Shown here in pieces: positions 35,971 through 49,900 of a DNA stretch of 64,000 nucleotides; within the stretch, counting starts at the first letter, position 1; each line of letters opens with the position of its first letter. This stretch comes from Phalacrocorax aristotelis. Its lineage: Eukaryota > Chordata > Aves > Suliformes > Phalacrocoracidae. The notes below the pieces were generated by a model, which searched no databases, was not told the origin of the DNA, and saw only the letters and a list, made by a program, of their open reading frames with translations. Both the position numbers and the translations under genes were made by a program. The DNA is taken from contig NC_134281.1 in assembly GCF_949628215.1 (NCBI RefSeq), positions 9,372,501-9,436,500 on the forward strand, given 5' to 3'.

Positions 35971-38900
35971 TATGTAGATACATCACATTACATGAGATAT
36001 GTAAACCTATCAGATGACTAAAACCCTGCTATTGCAAATGTACTTGTGTCGACAAAAAACAAAGCCTGAGAAGAATTTCCTTGTTACATGGTGGAATTAC
36101 CAACACACGCAGTCGTCTTAGCTTCAGACCATAAGAGCCTTCTGCTACAGATTTCAGGGGCTGCATCATTGCTAGGAGGTCAACAGCATTTCTGAAGTGC
36201 ATACAGGAGCTATAACCTGATAGACAAGCCACCTGCATCCTTTTTATTTCAGAAAAAGAAAAGAAAATAGGAAAAAAAAAAAGAGCAAAGATTTACTTAT
36301 GGCCAATTTCACAGACTGCAATCAATTTACAGGTCACTGGGAGACTTTCAGGCAAAGGCATAACATATGTCTAACAGGCTCAAAGTAAGAGGCTATCTAG
36401 AAAATTGGATTTAAGTAATAAGGAAGCTTATTTAAAGCACTAAAATTCAGAAGGCAGACCCTTTCATAACCTAAGTCACTGAACTTTTAAGGGTTGTTAT
36501 GATTTTCTCCCCCCACTATTTTTTTTTTTTTCAGCTTGAAGGCTAGTATTATGCAGAACTAAGGATATCCTTTGCTAGTTGCAAAGTGCGATAACCTTTC
36601 TATACCTAGCTAAATAAAGTGTTAAATAGCTTAACCCTTTTATTCTGTGTCACCTATTTTTATAAAGCTACAGTAGCCAACACCTTGTTTTGGTCACAGT
36701 CACACCCATGGGATTAGAACATGCTGGATGTTCTCTACAAATGTCAATTCGTAATATCATGAATGAAATTGTATTTAATTTAAATGACATTATATGATAT
36801 TTTAAATTAAAACTACAGCTTAGAATCAAAATGTTCATCTGGGTGATGGGACTCGGAATTCGTCCAACAGTTCTGAGGCTGAGACTGTTAAAGATAATGA
36901 TTTAAGCCTGTGAGGAAAAATTCCTGGAGGGCAAAGCTGTGTGGTGCTGATGGTCCCCATCAGGCTGCATGTAATGAAGACCTCAATTCACTGTTTTTCT
37001 ATGGTTTTCTATTCTTCTTGATCGTCTGCTGATGAAACCTGATAAGCACCTTGTTACAGAAAATTGCTCATTTATCTCGTACATGCAGGACATCCCCAGT
37101 CCATCCCTCTTGTGCACCACATAGGAACCTCTTTGCAGAGAGAAAACAGCCAGGCTTTCTTTAAGAGATCATAATTTTCCTCCCATGCATTGGCTGAGAG
37201 AACGCTAAAGATCTCATTTTAGCCTGCAATCAAGCTCGTCATCTCTCCCCTCACTTTCCCTTCTCGGCAAGGAACTGAAGAGGATTGCAGTCTTGCCCTC
37301 CCGCAGAAAGAAGGCGCATGCAGCATCTCGGAGCTCTGGTGCTGAACTACAGAACTCGCTGAGCCGCGTGCCAAATGGATGTTATAGGAAATAGAGGTCT
37401 CTCTCTCCCTTAAGTCTCATTTTACAAAATCCATGGCAATTGTCATTGTCACCAGTATTTCCTGCCTCACTAAAGGTCTGTGTCAAGGAAGCACCTCGGC
37501 CAATGGATGAGAACATGATGACCACCAGAAGTGACTGGGGGGCACGCTGAGTTCTGACTCTAGCAGACTATCAAGTCTTCATCTATGTCCCACACACAGC
37601 CTGCTGATTACCCAGAGTGACGTTAGTGTAACTCAGGAGAAAATGGTCGGGTCAGGTGTTACTGCTGTTTCCGCCCAAGTGGTTGCTGGAGCTGACACAC
37701 GCTCTGTGACAGCCCATGGAGATGTGGCAGGTGGTGGTGCAGGGAGGGACTGTGGGTCTGTGTGATGCATGGCTGAGGAGCCACGGATTATTAGGATGTG
37801 AAAATATTTTTCAGGAGTCTGTACTAGATTTCTTACAGTGCCTGGGTTTTATCTGAATGGTCCCTCTGTTCCCTTAGTGTCTCCTTCCCCCAGGTCTGGC
37901 TTATGAGGGCTCGTGTGACACCAGCTAACAAGACTGCACGTTACCTTCTGTACACATATGGTACCTATGACCAGGGCAGCCACACATTTTATGGAGAAGT
38001 ACCAAAAGCAGCCATCAGCTGTCTCAACCCCCTACTAGGCTAGATTCATGTGTAGGAAAAGCTTTAGTGCACTGTTCACTCCTGGCTGCTGGCATCATCG
38101 CCCCATGGACCCAGGGAAAGCTGGGGCCCACAGACCCTAAAAGGTGCAGAAAAATATCTACATCATAGAGGAGCCTGTGCATTCAGAGCCTGCTGGCCCT
38201 CGTCTTTCAGATAGGGCATCATTCTAGATCATAAAAAACCAGCAAAACAGCTGGTGGAGGGCTGTGCCACCTTCCCTTCTATCAAGCCTTGGGCTTCCAG
38301 CCAATAATGCTATCCTTCCAAGACAAAACACACATACCTTCTGGCTTTCTTCTGATGTTGACTCAGAAACTCTCTTTCATCAGCTCCTTAGATGTAGGAA
38401 CAAAGTATTTACTATTAGGTATTTTGCAAGAATATCCCGTGATACAGGACATGCAACCAACAGGGTTTGAATCTGGGAGTGACAGAAATCATGAGGCAAA
38501 CAAAAAGCATGGCTCATGGACACAGAGAGACTGAAGTATGAACTATTGGAAACTGTTCCCATAAGAGACATGGAACTGAAATGCAGGATCTTTTCAAAAT
38601 TCAAAAACATAACATAAAACACCAGCAAAGCAGGCGTCAACTCCTAAACAAGGATTTCAAGACATAAGGAAGATAACAACTTTAGAAAAGAAAAGCGAGC
38701 CCAGTGACTGTCAGATTAATTGAACACAGTGTCAGCAGAGATTGCTTTGTGAAGTGTTGCTTCTTAAAGCATTACAAAGCCAGAAAGACATCAGAAACAT
38801 TGATTGGCAGCGAAGGGGAAACAGAAACCACAAGTGATCAATAAGGCAGCTGCCAGCAGGTAGGGGTGACACATCAGTGCATGAAGCACTTTGTGGTGCT

Positions 38901-41584
38901 TGAAGTGGCTAAGTAATAGGCCTGGGACTGAACCGTTGATCAAAATTATTTTTATGTTGCAAAAGGTCTTGAAAGTACACCTTCTGGCATTTGAATCCAT
39001 TTAATAAAAATGCTGCTATTATTTGTGCCTGCTTAGCACGGCTGCTAGCAGCCTCTGGAAGCCTTAAAGGCTAAACTCATTAGCTATTTATTACAGAAGA
39101 ACCTGGGATCTCCTGATACCACCAATTAATTCAGGCATATTGTTTGTAGTGGGAAGTGCTGGTAAATCATATCTTTGTTGCCAAAGGAGTCATTAACTAC
39201 TTGCTACATGTTTCCACTGGATATGGGTCTCAGCGCGGCCTCTTCCCCAGCACAAGCACAGAATCCGAGCGCTTTGTCCAAGGCTTTGCCATTTCTCCTG
39301 TCCTCCACTCACACCTTTGTTGCTCCCCAAGACAGCCTGGGAGGTCCAGGGGCTGAAACGCTGCACTGCCAAAACAGCGACAAGGTTTGCAGGGCAGGGG
39401 GCTGCTGCTGAGCTCGACCCGAGGTGAGGCTGGGTCAGGGACGAACAGCCGCCCTGTACCCCGCAGAGAGCTCTGCCCCGTGTGTTGTACGTGCACATGG
39501 CGATCTGGCTCGCAGCAGCGTGGGCCTCTGCTTCAGAGCTGCTGCCGCCTAATGAACATGCAGTTTTTCATTTAAGGGGCTGCCTTGGGTTGTCCTGATT
39601 TCTGTAGCTGCTACAGACAAATCCTTGTTGCATCCTAGACGATGTTCCCAGTTGCCCAACCCCTACCATCCTTGTGGCTGTTCAAGCTCTATTTCTTGTT
39701 ATAACTACCAAAGGGTGTAGGGACGTTACACCCTTCCTTCAGGAGTGGTGTGTTAAATACCAGGAGACACCCTCCCAGGCCTCCCTCTCCAGCAGGCAAC
39801 ATCCCACTTCATCCTGTCTTTGCTCAGCGCATTTCCAGATCACTGACCATTCCTGTTGCTTTCCTTTGGCCTGTCTTCAGTGGGGTTTCACTTTTTTCCT
39901 GTGTGGTTCTCCCTCCCACCCAGATACAGTTTTAAACCTGCCGTGAGTAGGATGGGAGGGTTTCCTTACCTGGTGCCAGGCTAGACCTGCCAGGCCTGCG
40001 TTCATCTTTCTTTTGCAGCAAGTGGTGTTGACTGCTCTTCAGCTTGCCTTCAGCTCCATCTTTCAGACACTTCCCAGACAAGTGGCATTTAAGCAGCGTT
40101 CTCATACTGTTGTTACGAAGCGCTTCATGCTTCTGTGCCACCTACCTGTGCGTGCAGGGGCTGCCGTCTCCTCCGTGGGGATACGGCAGCCAAGCTGAGC
40201 AGAGGAGCCTTCCCCGGTGCCCAGCGCCAGCTGCCTGCCCCGGCCTGAAAGCCGTGCAGAGGGCACCGGGCTCTTCCTGCTGCTGTAGCATCCCCCAGGG
40301 CAGGCCTGGCAGGCAGGAAAGCAGCTCCCTGCCCTCCCGTGTGCCATCCCAGAGCAGCAAGGCAGGTGGAGCCTGCCCGTGGGCTAGCGTTGGGCTGTTG
40401 CTGGGATGCAACACAAGGGCTGGAGGACGCATACTACAATGCTTCGCAGGAGTCAGCGGGCTGTGCTGTGAGCACTGCGGTGCCACACTAATCACAGTCC
40501 CAGTGTGACTAGTGTCTCAGGCTCCCTCTTTCTCCCACTCAACCAGAATGAGGATCTTACAGGTGAGAATGCAGCAACACAAAAGAAGGCAGATGTATAG
40601 TGTATTGATTTTAACCAGCAATTTTACATCAACGAGCAATTTCATCTACCGCTGTTGTTTGTCCTTGTGCAGGTACTGCTCTGGAGGCTGCGTGCTGCCT
40701 GGTTTCTGAAGGCTCCGTCAGCCCAGGCAGCTGCTGTGCCCCCACTGCAGGCAGGCGTGCCTCCGCAGCTCACTGCTGGCAGCAGATCTGAACGAGAACG
40801 TGTCCACAAACCCAAGCGGTTTTCCCACAAGAACAACAAAATAAGGTAACACATGCACTCAGTGCAGAATCAGCACAGGGGGCGGGATGGGGAGCTGTCG
40901 AGGTTTTGTTGCGAAACACCGACCATCGATGGTGTAACGTGCGCCCATCGCAGTGACAGCCCTTGCCTCAGATGCAGCGGGGAGATGTGACTACTAATGC
41001 GCTCCAGGGGGAATATTTGCTGCTTTATCTCTAGGATTTGGAACATCTGTCTCTCCCTCGCAGCCTGCCTGAGATGGGGAGGAGTACTTCTTTTTTTCTA
41101 GGGCTAGCTGAGCACTGAGTAGGTGCGGGTTACCACCACAAATCGGGTGACAGTGGCTTGGTGGAATCCCCTGTTCATCCAGGCAGACCTCTGCTGATAA
41201 ACCAGGGTGAGATCGAAGAATGGGCGCACCCAAAGGAGCTGGCAATAAAGCTCAGGCTCTGAGGTCCCATCCTGAATGGAAACAATCCCCCTTCCAAAAG
41301 GGATTTTTCTGGGTCACAGTAGCCTGGGGAGGACCAGTGGTGGAGAGGGACGGGGGTTACTGCCAGCTCTCCGATAGTCGGAGACAATTAAGAAAGGAAC
41401 GGTGATCTCCACTGTCAAGTGACTCAGAGACAGCTCCCAGCTGAGTACTGCTTGGAAATTTGAGATCTAATTAAAGCAGGCCTTGGATCTCATCACTTTT
41501 CCTGCACGCCTGGGACAATGAAATACTGACTCGTGCATCTGTTCTGTGTGTGTATTTGATGCAAATAAGGAAGAAGTCTGTAAA

Positions 41585-44500
41585 TACATCAAAAACCATA
41601 CTTTATTTTATGTATAGCAATACAATTTACATATTAAATAACACTATAATAGAATGATTTGATATAGTTTAACATAACAAAAAGAAGGTTCTTCAAGTTA
41701 CAAAAAAACCCCAAACAAAAACCAAAACAAAACGAACAAAAAATCTCCCTCAAAATACTCCCTCCCACCCTCTCCCCAAACCAAACACCACATTTTTTTT
41801 TTTTTTCTTTCTGAATGGATCAATGAGACAAACGTATCCAGTGACTGGCTAAGTCTAATTCCTATTGCACACACTGACAATGGAATAAAAAAAAAATAAA
41901 ATCCAACTTTCACAATCACTGCCCCAAAGAAATGACATGTGTGGAAATCTTTTTTGGAGTGTGATGATGGTGTCTCACTACCTTGATACACAGAAGGTAT
42001 GTATTCACATAGCCACCACAGAACTAGGAAGGAGGTGAAACTAGAAAAAAATTAGCTTTATATGAAAATATAAAATTCTATGATTATATACCATAGATAC
42101 AAAGTTCCCAGAAGATGCTTATCCAAGCAACAAAATATTTACAGTTTTAATGACTTTTGCTATTTTAAAAATGAAGGAAAAGAAACCAGGAGTACACATG
42201 AATGCTTCGGTCTTTAGAAACAATGGCTGCTTGCTAGCTTCGAATGTTCTAACAAAACAAAAAAGTCACTACCCCAAATGTTGGAGAGTTGTGACATTGT
42301 ATAAAATTGACTATCTCCTCTTTTGGAGACGTTTATTCTTAAAACTCAAGACATTTTTCTTGAAATTAATTATCCTCTGTAGAAAATGCTTCCCTTTGCA
42401 AATAGTTAACAAAAACACTAAAAACAGTTTAACAGCTAAGACAAAGTAGAGGCCAAATCTCTTCATTACAGTTCCTTCTCTTTCTTTATTTTTGCATTCC
42501 TTCCCCTTTGATAAGTGAAGCCAATGTAGTTCACATTGTTAGAATGGCAACAAAGAGAAGAGGAGCAAAGGGGTAACAGTAAGAGTTGAGTTGAATTATA
42601 TCTGTAAAAAAAGAACAAAAGCAAAAGAAAAAGAAGAAAAGCAATGCAGTGGATTAACAAATAGGCGTTTTCCCTTCATATAAAAATTCACTGGCACCAT
42701 TTGAACATAAACTTCAGAACACAAGATCTGATGTCAGAAGACAAGAATTTGAGAAAGACTGCTAAATCTTTAAGACAACTAAGTTTTAATATTCTTTTTT
42801 TTTAAATTAAGTTGGTTTTGTTTTGCTGAGAATTAGTAGTATGCATCTTTGGTAGAATCAATATCTATATTTTTTAGCTTTTAAATAAAATATATCAGCT
42901 TAAAAAAAGATTGATAAGGCGGCAGTTGTGCTGTGTCATAAAAATTCTTCTCCTAACATTCCAATGTCTCACTCTGGGCTCAAGCAGTCAGAAACTGGAA
43001 AAACAAGTGAAATTTTGCAGATCCTGTAAATGATTCCACTAACCCAGAACAGACCCACAGTACAGAAACAGTCACACACACGGAGCAGTTTAAGGGTTTG
43101 GGATTTTTCTTTTTCCTGTTCCTAAATTCGTATTTGGAAACAGACACCGTGAAATACTAAGGACAAATGCTGCTTAAAATGAACGATCTTTAGACCTTGG
43201 TCCTGCAGAGGAGCGTGTGCTTAGCCTGCACGTCTGAGCAGCCCTACCGGCTCTCCCAGACCGAAGCCAAGTTCACGTGCAGCGGTGTTTGTGGGATGGG
43301 GCATTCGGCTGACACTGTCACCCATTTTAGACGTTAAGGTGACACAGCAGCTTTCTGAGCATTCCCTCTTGGAAAGCTTGGCTGCTCTTACGGGCTCAAT
43401 GGGAAGAAGCCTTTTATGTCTTTCACGTGGCCTGTGGGCGCAGTACACATGCAAGACATGGAGAAATAATATTTTCTAAATGTAGACACACTCATGCATG
43501 TGCACTTCAGTCCTTTATTTCCTTATTTCTCAGGGCTGGTGCTGAGGACCGCATTTTATAGCAACAGGATATACTCAGGTTCTCTTAATCTGCAGGCCTG
43601 CACATTGTCTGGGAACTTCTGATGCTTGAAAGACATCCCGACCGAATGCCAAGCAGTGGTTACAGCGAGGTGGGGGTTGGCATGGCAAAAGCAAGGCTGT
43701 GATGCGCAGAGCGGGGCTCTGGCCAGAGGGACTCACGAGAGCATCTCAGCGGAGCTCTGAGTGCAGATCTCTGACCACGCGCTCACTCCTGCCAGCCTCG
43801 CTCAGTCCCAGGGAAAGGGGTGCGAATCCTTATAAGAGGGCAGAACTGCAGGTGCTTACAGCAGGATAGGTTTGGCTCTTACACACTCTTAGTCCCGACT
43901 TTCACAAGCAATTCCTAGCTTCATCCACCCCAAGCCTAATGCATCTTTACCATCTATTGGCTATCTGGCTGTCAGCACAGCACTTAACACACAGCTCGAG
44001 CCCCCTTAAGAAAAAGTCCATGGAGAACTCATAGAACATCAGTGTAACTTATTTCCCCATGGATTAAACCCCAGCAAGTATTTCAGGTGTGGGAAAATGC
44101 CAATGCAAATGCATGGATTTCCAAAGCACCTACCAAAGTTCAACCGCCACAGCCTTCTTTCACTGATTTTTAAGACTTGTGAGGAGGTAAGGGATTAAAC
44201 CAAGGACACTCAGGCAGTGTGTCACGAACCACAGTTATCTTCCATCATGCCAGTGAAATGAAAAGTAATCAGCTGAAAGTACTGAACAAATCCAACCCTC
44301 TTGATGCCTGCAGTAATCTTTCTGTCACTTAGCTCTTGTCAGGGTTTGAATTCTTAACTTCTCCCTACACCTCCCCAGGAACTTAAACACTTCAGACAGA
44401 ACCGATCCAACTTATCAGAGTCCCTTTGTGCTACCAGCCGGAATTGCCTGAGGCCAGGATCACTACTCGGGGTGCAAGGGGGGGCTCCCCAGCCTCTAAC

Positions 44501-46793
44501 GTGGATGCACACTGGCCAGCAGAGCACTCAGCAAAACCCTCCAGCCCTTGCAGCCAGCAGTACTTGAGAATTTACTTAATTCTTGTTACTGCGCTGTAGT
44601 GACTGTAGAGCCAGTCTGAACTCCTACCACACATTAACTGACTCCCTCCTCGGTGCTGGGTCCTCCCAGTGCCAGGGGGACGCAAACTACAAAGCAATCT
44701 TTTGAAATACTTTGCACATTTTTCATTTGGACTAGCTGGTGCTGGACAGGGGATTTCATTACTGAAAACGTGGATATACTATAGTGCTTAGCACTGGCAG
44801 TTATTTGCATCACATGTATGGAAGGGTTCAACAAACTGAGAAGCAAAAGGTAACTATGTAAAAGGTTGCTGATGAATTCTTAAATACTTTGGTGTCGAAT
44901 TAATCAAGTGTATCCATACTAGGAAATCTTTCCCTTACTAAAAGGCCAGATGTTAGCACACACCAGTTTGCATAGCTCCTCCACTCAGTGAGACCGTTTC
45001 AGCTTGTACCTCGTGAGGTTCTGAACCAAAATACCTACTCTCAATACAATTTAAGCAGTTCACTTTCAGCTTCCTCTTCACGATTCTATGATTCTTAGCA
45101 GAGCTTCCTCCCTGCCCTCCCCTCCAACAAAAGAAGTGGGGTTTACCTTGCCAAATGTCTGTATTTCAGCAAGACTGGACTGGCAGAAGTTAGTAGGTTT
45201 ACATTTAAATGAAAAATATGCTGTAACATTTTGACAAGTCCTGAAAAATGTCAACGCATGTTTTGTAGAGTTGAAATTTAAAGGTAAAGAAACTAATGCC
45301 GTATATAAGGGACAGTGCCTTTAACTGTATACCAAATGTCAGGATGGTTGAAATGACCTATTTCCTTTTCAAGGCACATCCAACAACTCCTCCCTACTCA
45401 GCTGAGCTATGAAGGACACGATTAGCTTTAATTTTCAGGAGAATTAAGTATGTGCTTACTTCTTCCGTTAAACAGGGATGGACCTTGTTGAACCGCTACC
45501 AAATACAAAGGAAAAGGGAGCCAGTGAGGATGAATACTTAAATGCTCCAAACAATAATTAAATTATTTGTATAATCTGGGGGAAACCATTTCATTGGTGT
45601 GGGAGGGAAAACACAATAAGCTAGGTTTGTGCTAAAGAATTAGTCTGGCAAAAAAAAGAGGGAGAATGTAACTTTATAGGTAGTTTTTTTATTAGTTTGC
45701 TTCACCAGTAAATATGGATCAGTACTTTATGTTTTAGCACTAAAGTATGAAAATTACACACCTGTAAAAATGGCATCTAACAGTTATGAAATTAAGAAAC
45801 GCCTGTCATCATGTAACATACCATTAGGTGTGAGGTCATAGTCAAGAAATAGTAAGGAAATTAATGTGTTTAAAATATTGAATAGCTTAGTAATGTAAAA
45901 TATTGCTACCTTCAATATATCTGAAAACAGGTCTCATTTGGGGTTGTAGTAGATTTCTCACGGTATCGGCTCCGAGGAGAATAAAAACAAAAATACTTTC
46001 CCATCAAAGGGCTGGTTAAAATCTAAAATCAACGTTTTTCTGGATACCTGGGGAAACTTTGAAATTGTAAACTCAAAACCTATCACTGCGTCCCGTGTAT
46101 GACTTGCATCTAATTTATAATTATCTTGTATGTAATTTATGTATTCCATGTGAAGCAAGTCTCAGGCCTGTAAGTGTACAGAACAGCAATTTGAAACAAT
46201 ACAGAAATAATTGTTTCAGCTCCACAAGGCTATTACACCTTCACCGCAGCTAATAATCACCTGCCACATTTTGTCAAGAAAGGGTGAACACTGCTCATCC
46301 GCTTCACTGGAATGCAGAATACCGTTACCAAAACTGTGACTTGATCACTAACATAATAAATATGGTACGAAGGGGTACAGTATCTGTCGTAGAAAGAATC
46401 CATCTGGCCTAGCATTCAAGATTTAAGATTTGAGGGTCACTGTAGTTAGCAAAACTTCACTGCATTTAAACAAAACAGAAAAAAAGCGTATGTTTGTTGT
46501 CATGGAATGTCACATCAGGGCTTGTCTTGTATTAGAATATTATAGGCAGTAACACTGATCATATAGTGCAAACTAGATAAAATTGCGTTTCACTGTGTGA
46601 AATAAACAGAGGTGCAAATGCTCAGTAGGATACCATTAAGACATAAAATGGCAAAAAATAAATATCAAAACTTTTATCAGTGTAAAAAAGTAATTGGGTT
46701 ATTGTATAACCTAGAGTCTGGCAAAAAAGGCCTCAAAAAAGTTCACTCAGTCTTCAGAAGTTCTACAAATTAAGTGCCTTTTAAGGTTTCCAA
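41585..46793 (-). other. PTPRG: Probable PTPRG 3'UTR (about 5.2 kb)
   Basis: No convincing ORF follows the stop codon for over 5 kb. The block ends at a minus-strand AATAAA (41602-41607) followed by a U/GU-rich stretch. One Pumilio-type TGTAAATA occurs at 42143-42136. The sequence is mostly AT-rich with a GC-richer stretch near 43.2-43.9 kb. That one mRNA spans the whole block is inferred; several earlier AATAAA-like sequences could give shorter forms. Confidence 0.55.
41602..41607 (-). terminator. PTPRG: Candidate PTPRG polyadenylation signal AATAAA
   Basis: TTTATT on the plus strand reads AATAAA on the gene strand, within ATAAAATAAAGTATGG and followed by a U-rich GU tract. It is the last strong signal before the gene-poor desert. 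Confidence 0.5.
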
Positions 46794-46940
46794 TCAGACA
46801 AGAGACTCCATGCTTTCTGCGGGATCAGATTCGTCACTGGCCATCACAGCACCGTTTTTGTCCAGTGTCATGGGACCGTTTCCATTCTCCTTAGTGCTGA
46901 CCAAGCTTAGCATTGCCTTATAAAGAAACTGGTACTGTTC
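46794..46940 (-). CDS. PTPRG: PTPRG terminal coding exon
   Basis: 147 nt including TGA at 46796-46794, CCCAG acceptor. It encodes [20 protein letters not shown], then an acidic tail ending [13 protein letters not shown]. The C-terminus matches PTPRG as I recall it. Confidence 0.96.
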   Translation of the reverse strand, partial: EQYQFLYKAMLSLVSTKENGNGPMTLDKNGAVMASDESDPAESMESLV

Positions 46941-49900
46941 CTGGGAAAGAAAAGATACGTTATTTCAATGCTTTCAGTGTACATAAGTGAGTGGCACTTA
47001 AATGTGGCATTTCCAGGGAAGGTCATGGATATTCACTACTAGAGGCATATATACAGCAAAGAAAAAGCCTTCGAGAGCAATTACCTCTGTTAATCTAGTT
47101 TAACCTTGGTGACCCAAATTCCAGTTTTGGGTAGATTATATTATTCCTAACACATTATTAAACACTACAGAAGGGTGGGACAACTCCAGAGCCCCTGGCC
47201 CAGCCCCAGGTTGGTCCCTGGTACCGCCAGAGCCACGCACACTGAAACAAGGGCGCTGCCCTTGCTGCACGCTGAGCCATGAGCCCCTCTGTTGAAGCTT
47301 TATCTCCTCGCAGGCCTACCCGCCCTGCTGCATCCCTTCAGATCACAACGTGCCATGTTTAAATAGCACAGCTTAACATACAGGGCTGGCTTACAGGGGG
47401 ATGATGACAAGCTGAAAGGTCCTTCTCTGCTAGGGCTGGCTGTACAGTGCCCCCCCAGCTGCATGAGGAAGAAGCTTGACTTATTTTAAGTTTTTTAAAA
47501 AATTATATTTCTTAATAACAAATCAGAGATTTACAGTGTGGGTTTGAGGTTTATAAAAAACCAACAGATATACAAAAAAAGCCCAAACGCAAATGCTGCT
47601 TGGTAGCAGATGCAGTAGGGCTTGACAACATACAGAATGAGTGGTTTAGTTCATGCTTTTGGTCTCAGATGAAAACCTTGTAAACTATCCATTTATATTC
47701 CATTTAAAGACTTACAATGTCTGTAAATACTCCAGGCCGCATAAGATTTATCATCTTTGCCACCTGGAAAACATCGACAGCATTTTCGTTCTCCAGCTGC
47801 TGGGACAGAGTGGTAAGGGCACATAGCGTTCCCGCTGACACAGCTCCATACCTGAAAAACCACACCAAAATGATAAGATACTCAGAAACATACCTGGACA
47901 GTGACACAGACCCATGAAAATGTTGATATCGTCTTATTTGATTACTGTAGTTCGTCTTTGTATCTTTTAAACGCTTGTTTTATACTGGCCAATTTTTAGT
48001 CATTTTAATTTATAGAAGAAATTGGATGGTACACCAGTCATCTCAGGACGTCTGCAGTACTCAATACAAAGAACTGTATCAGCAGAAGAACGTGAGCCAT
48101 TTAAAAGTACCCAGCCTGGAGAGTATAACACCGAAATCCGTTCTCGCATGCCACGTGTACTGAAAGCATCTGCATTATAGCTGAGCGTATTTTAAATTCA
48201 TTAGTGGGAACTCAAGCAAAACATAAACGATAAGAAAGAAATGAGACTTTGCCTCTTCCTCCACGTGTGACAATTATAGAAAACTAACACGGATATAAGG
48301 TGCTCACAAGTAAATGGGGCACAATTCAAAGTCCTTAGGTCTGATTCATCGGCAAAAGGCAACGTGTCCCCGAGTTGGGCACCCCAGAGACATTACGGAT
48401 TCTGAAAAGCCGAGCTGTGCTGTCATTTAATAAGAACCTGAGCAGCAGTTATTCATCAGGAGCACAAATCAATGTGTCCTTGAGATACTGGTCAGGTAGA
48501 AATCTTACTGCTGCTAAATCTGTGGGTGTACTTGAATCATGCGTGCAGTTGCAGGGCATGGGATAGAGGATCCTAAGCAACAGGGGCTCGTAACTGCTCC
48601 TGAGGAGCCTCAGCTGTCCTCCGCTCTCCCGGAACACAGGAGACCGCATGTCTGTCCTGGCTTTGCTCTGTGACTTTGAGAAAGTCTGTGTCTAAATGTC
48701 CCCACCTGTAAAAGGGGACATCGGTGCTGACTTGCTCTGTAAACAGTTTGGAGAGCTGTACATTGAAACTTAAATAATCGGCAAGTGCTGCAACGCCATC
48801 TGGTATCATAAGATTACCACTAGGATTTTTTTACAACATTTCTGTGGAAATCAAGACATATGCTGACTTAATTTTGTATGATTTTTGCAAACTCAATTTG
48901 CCTAGAAATGGGAAACAGAAATCAGATCACAATAGATCTGCTATATTTGATGAAAAGTCTGTAGAAGAAGCAGCAGAGCTTCTGCAGAATAGAGAGATGG
49001 CTGTGTCTGATCATCTGCAGGGATAGTGGATGAAGTGCCCAATGCTTGTGCCTGATGGGACACAACTAGATGCCTCTAAGGGTCTAACGGCCCCATTTTC
49101 ACTTGCGCTGATAACCTCCAGCTCCCAACAACCTGAAGGCTTTTCTCTTGGAAAATTATGCAGAAAATCTTTATCTAGTTGTCTACATATGGGCAGTTAT
49201 ATTTAAAAATCTTGACAACTGTCTCGAGTTGGAATTTCTGAACTTCTTTGAAATGTTGTTATCAAGTTCATCCCACCACGTACTCCCTAAATACCACATG
49301 CATTTAGTATTGCAAATTCATATATTTGGAATTAATCCGCAGTTGTAATTAGTAGTGGATCATGTGATATAGTTGTTGCATGTAGTGAAGGGAAATTTTC
49401 ATTTTCAGCTACATTTGCTTAGGCTCCAGTGAAAAGCAGAATCCACATTATGTATTAGGCACAAAAATAAAATCATTGAATATGACAAATAAACCAAAAA
49501 AAGCAATTTACAGAAAGAATGACTCAGCACTGTTAGGAATGCGATTTTGATTTTTTTCTTTTTGTGGTCTAGCATGAAATGCCCAAATCAATAATGGTTC
49601 TAATTTTGTAAAACATAATCTTAAATACTGCAAGAGTAGCAAAACCTCACTTCAGACTACCCAAAGCATGAATATTAAAACTAGCTGGGAATTAATCAGT
49701 GCTGGCAAAAGGCAACCGAGCTTACACTGTGCATTAGCAAGGCAGGAGATGGTGGGAGAAAAACTACTTGCTGCAGCCCAAGGTACCATTTGCAGGAGCC
49801 TGTTAGGAAAAACCTGTTGCAGCAGCAAGACACCGCTGTGAAGTGAAGGCTCCTTCAGCAACGGCGGATACCAGCGTGCAATCGCACATCAGTACAATGG

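Larger units (their letters stand above)
20751..41584. other. Intergenic region between C3orf14 promoter and PTPRG 3' end
   Basis: About 21 kb without a supported exon on either strand. Open frames are short, lack family motifs and have no consistent splice context. It holds an ancient SINE remnant (26305-26435), a second old repeat (26458-26510), CTCF-like and CRE-like sites at 22.1-22.64 kb, a hairpin/palindrome cluster (35911-35970), a CA/GC dinucleotide patch (28818-28858) and a C-rich tract (34368-34396). GC-richer patches occur near 23.2-23.5, 39.2-39.5 and 40.1-40.5 kb. Non-coding RNA genes cannot be excluded by eye. Confidence 0.6.

Noticed and set aside
45075-45100. CR1 LINE 3' tail (attctatgattct)
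   Set aside because: Only about one and a half units of the CR1 octamer, with no adjoining CR1 body; likely chance.
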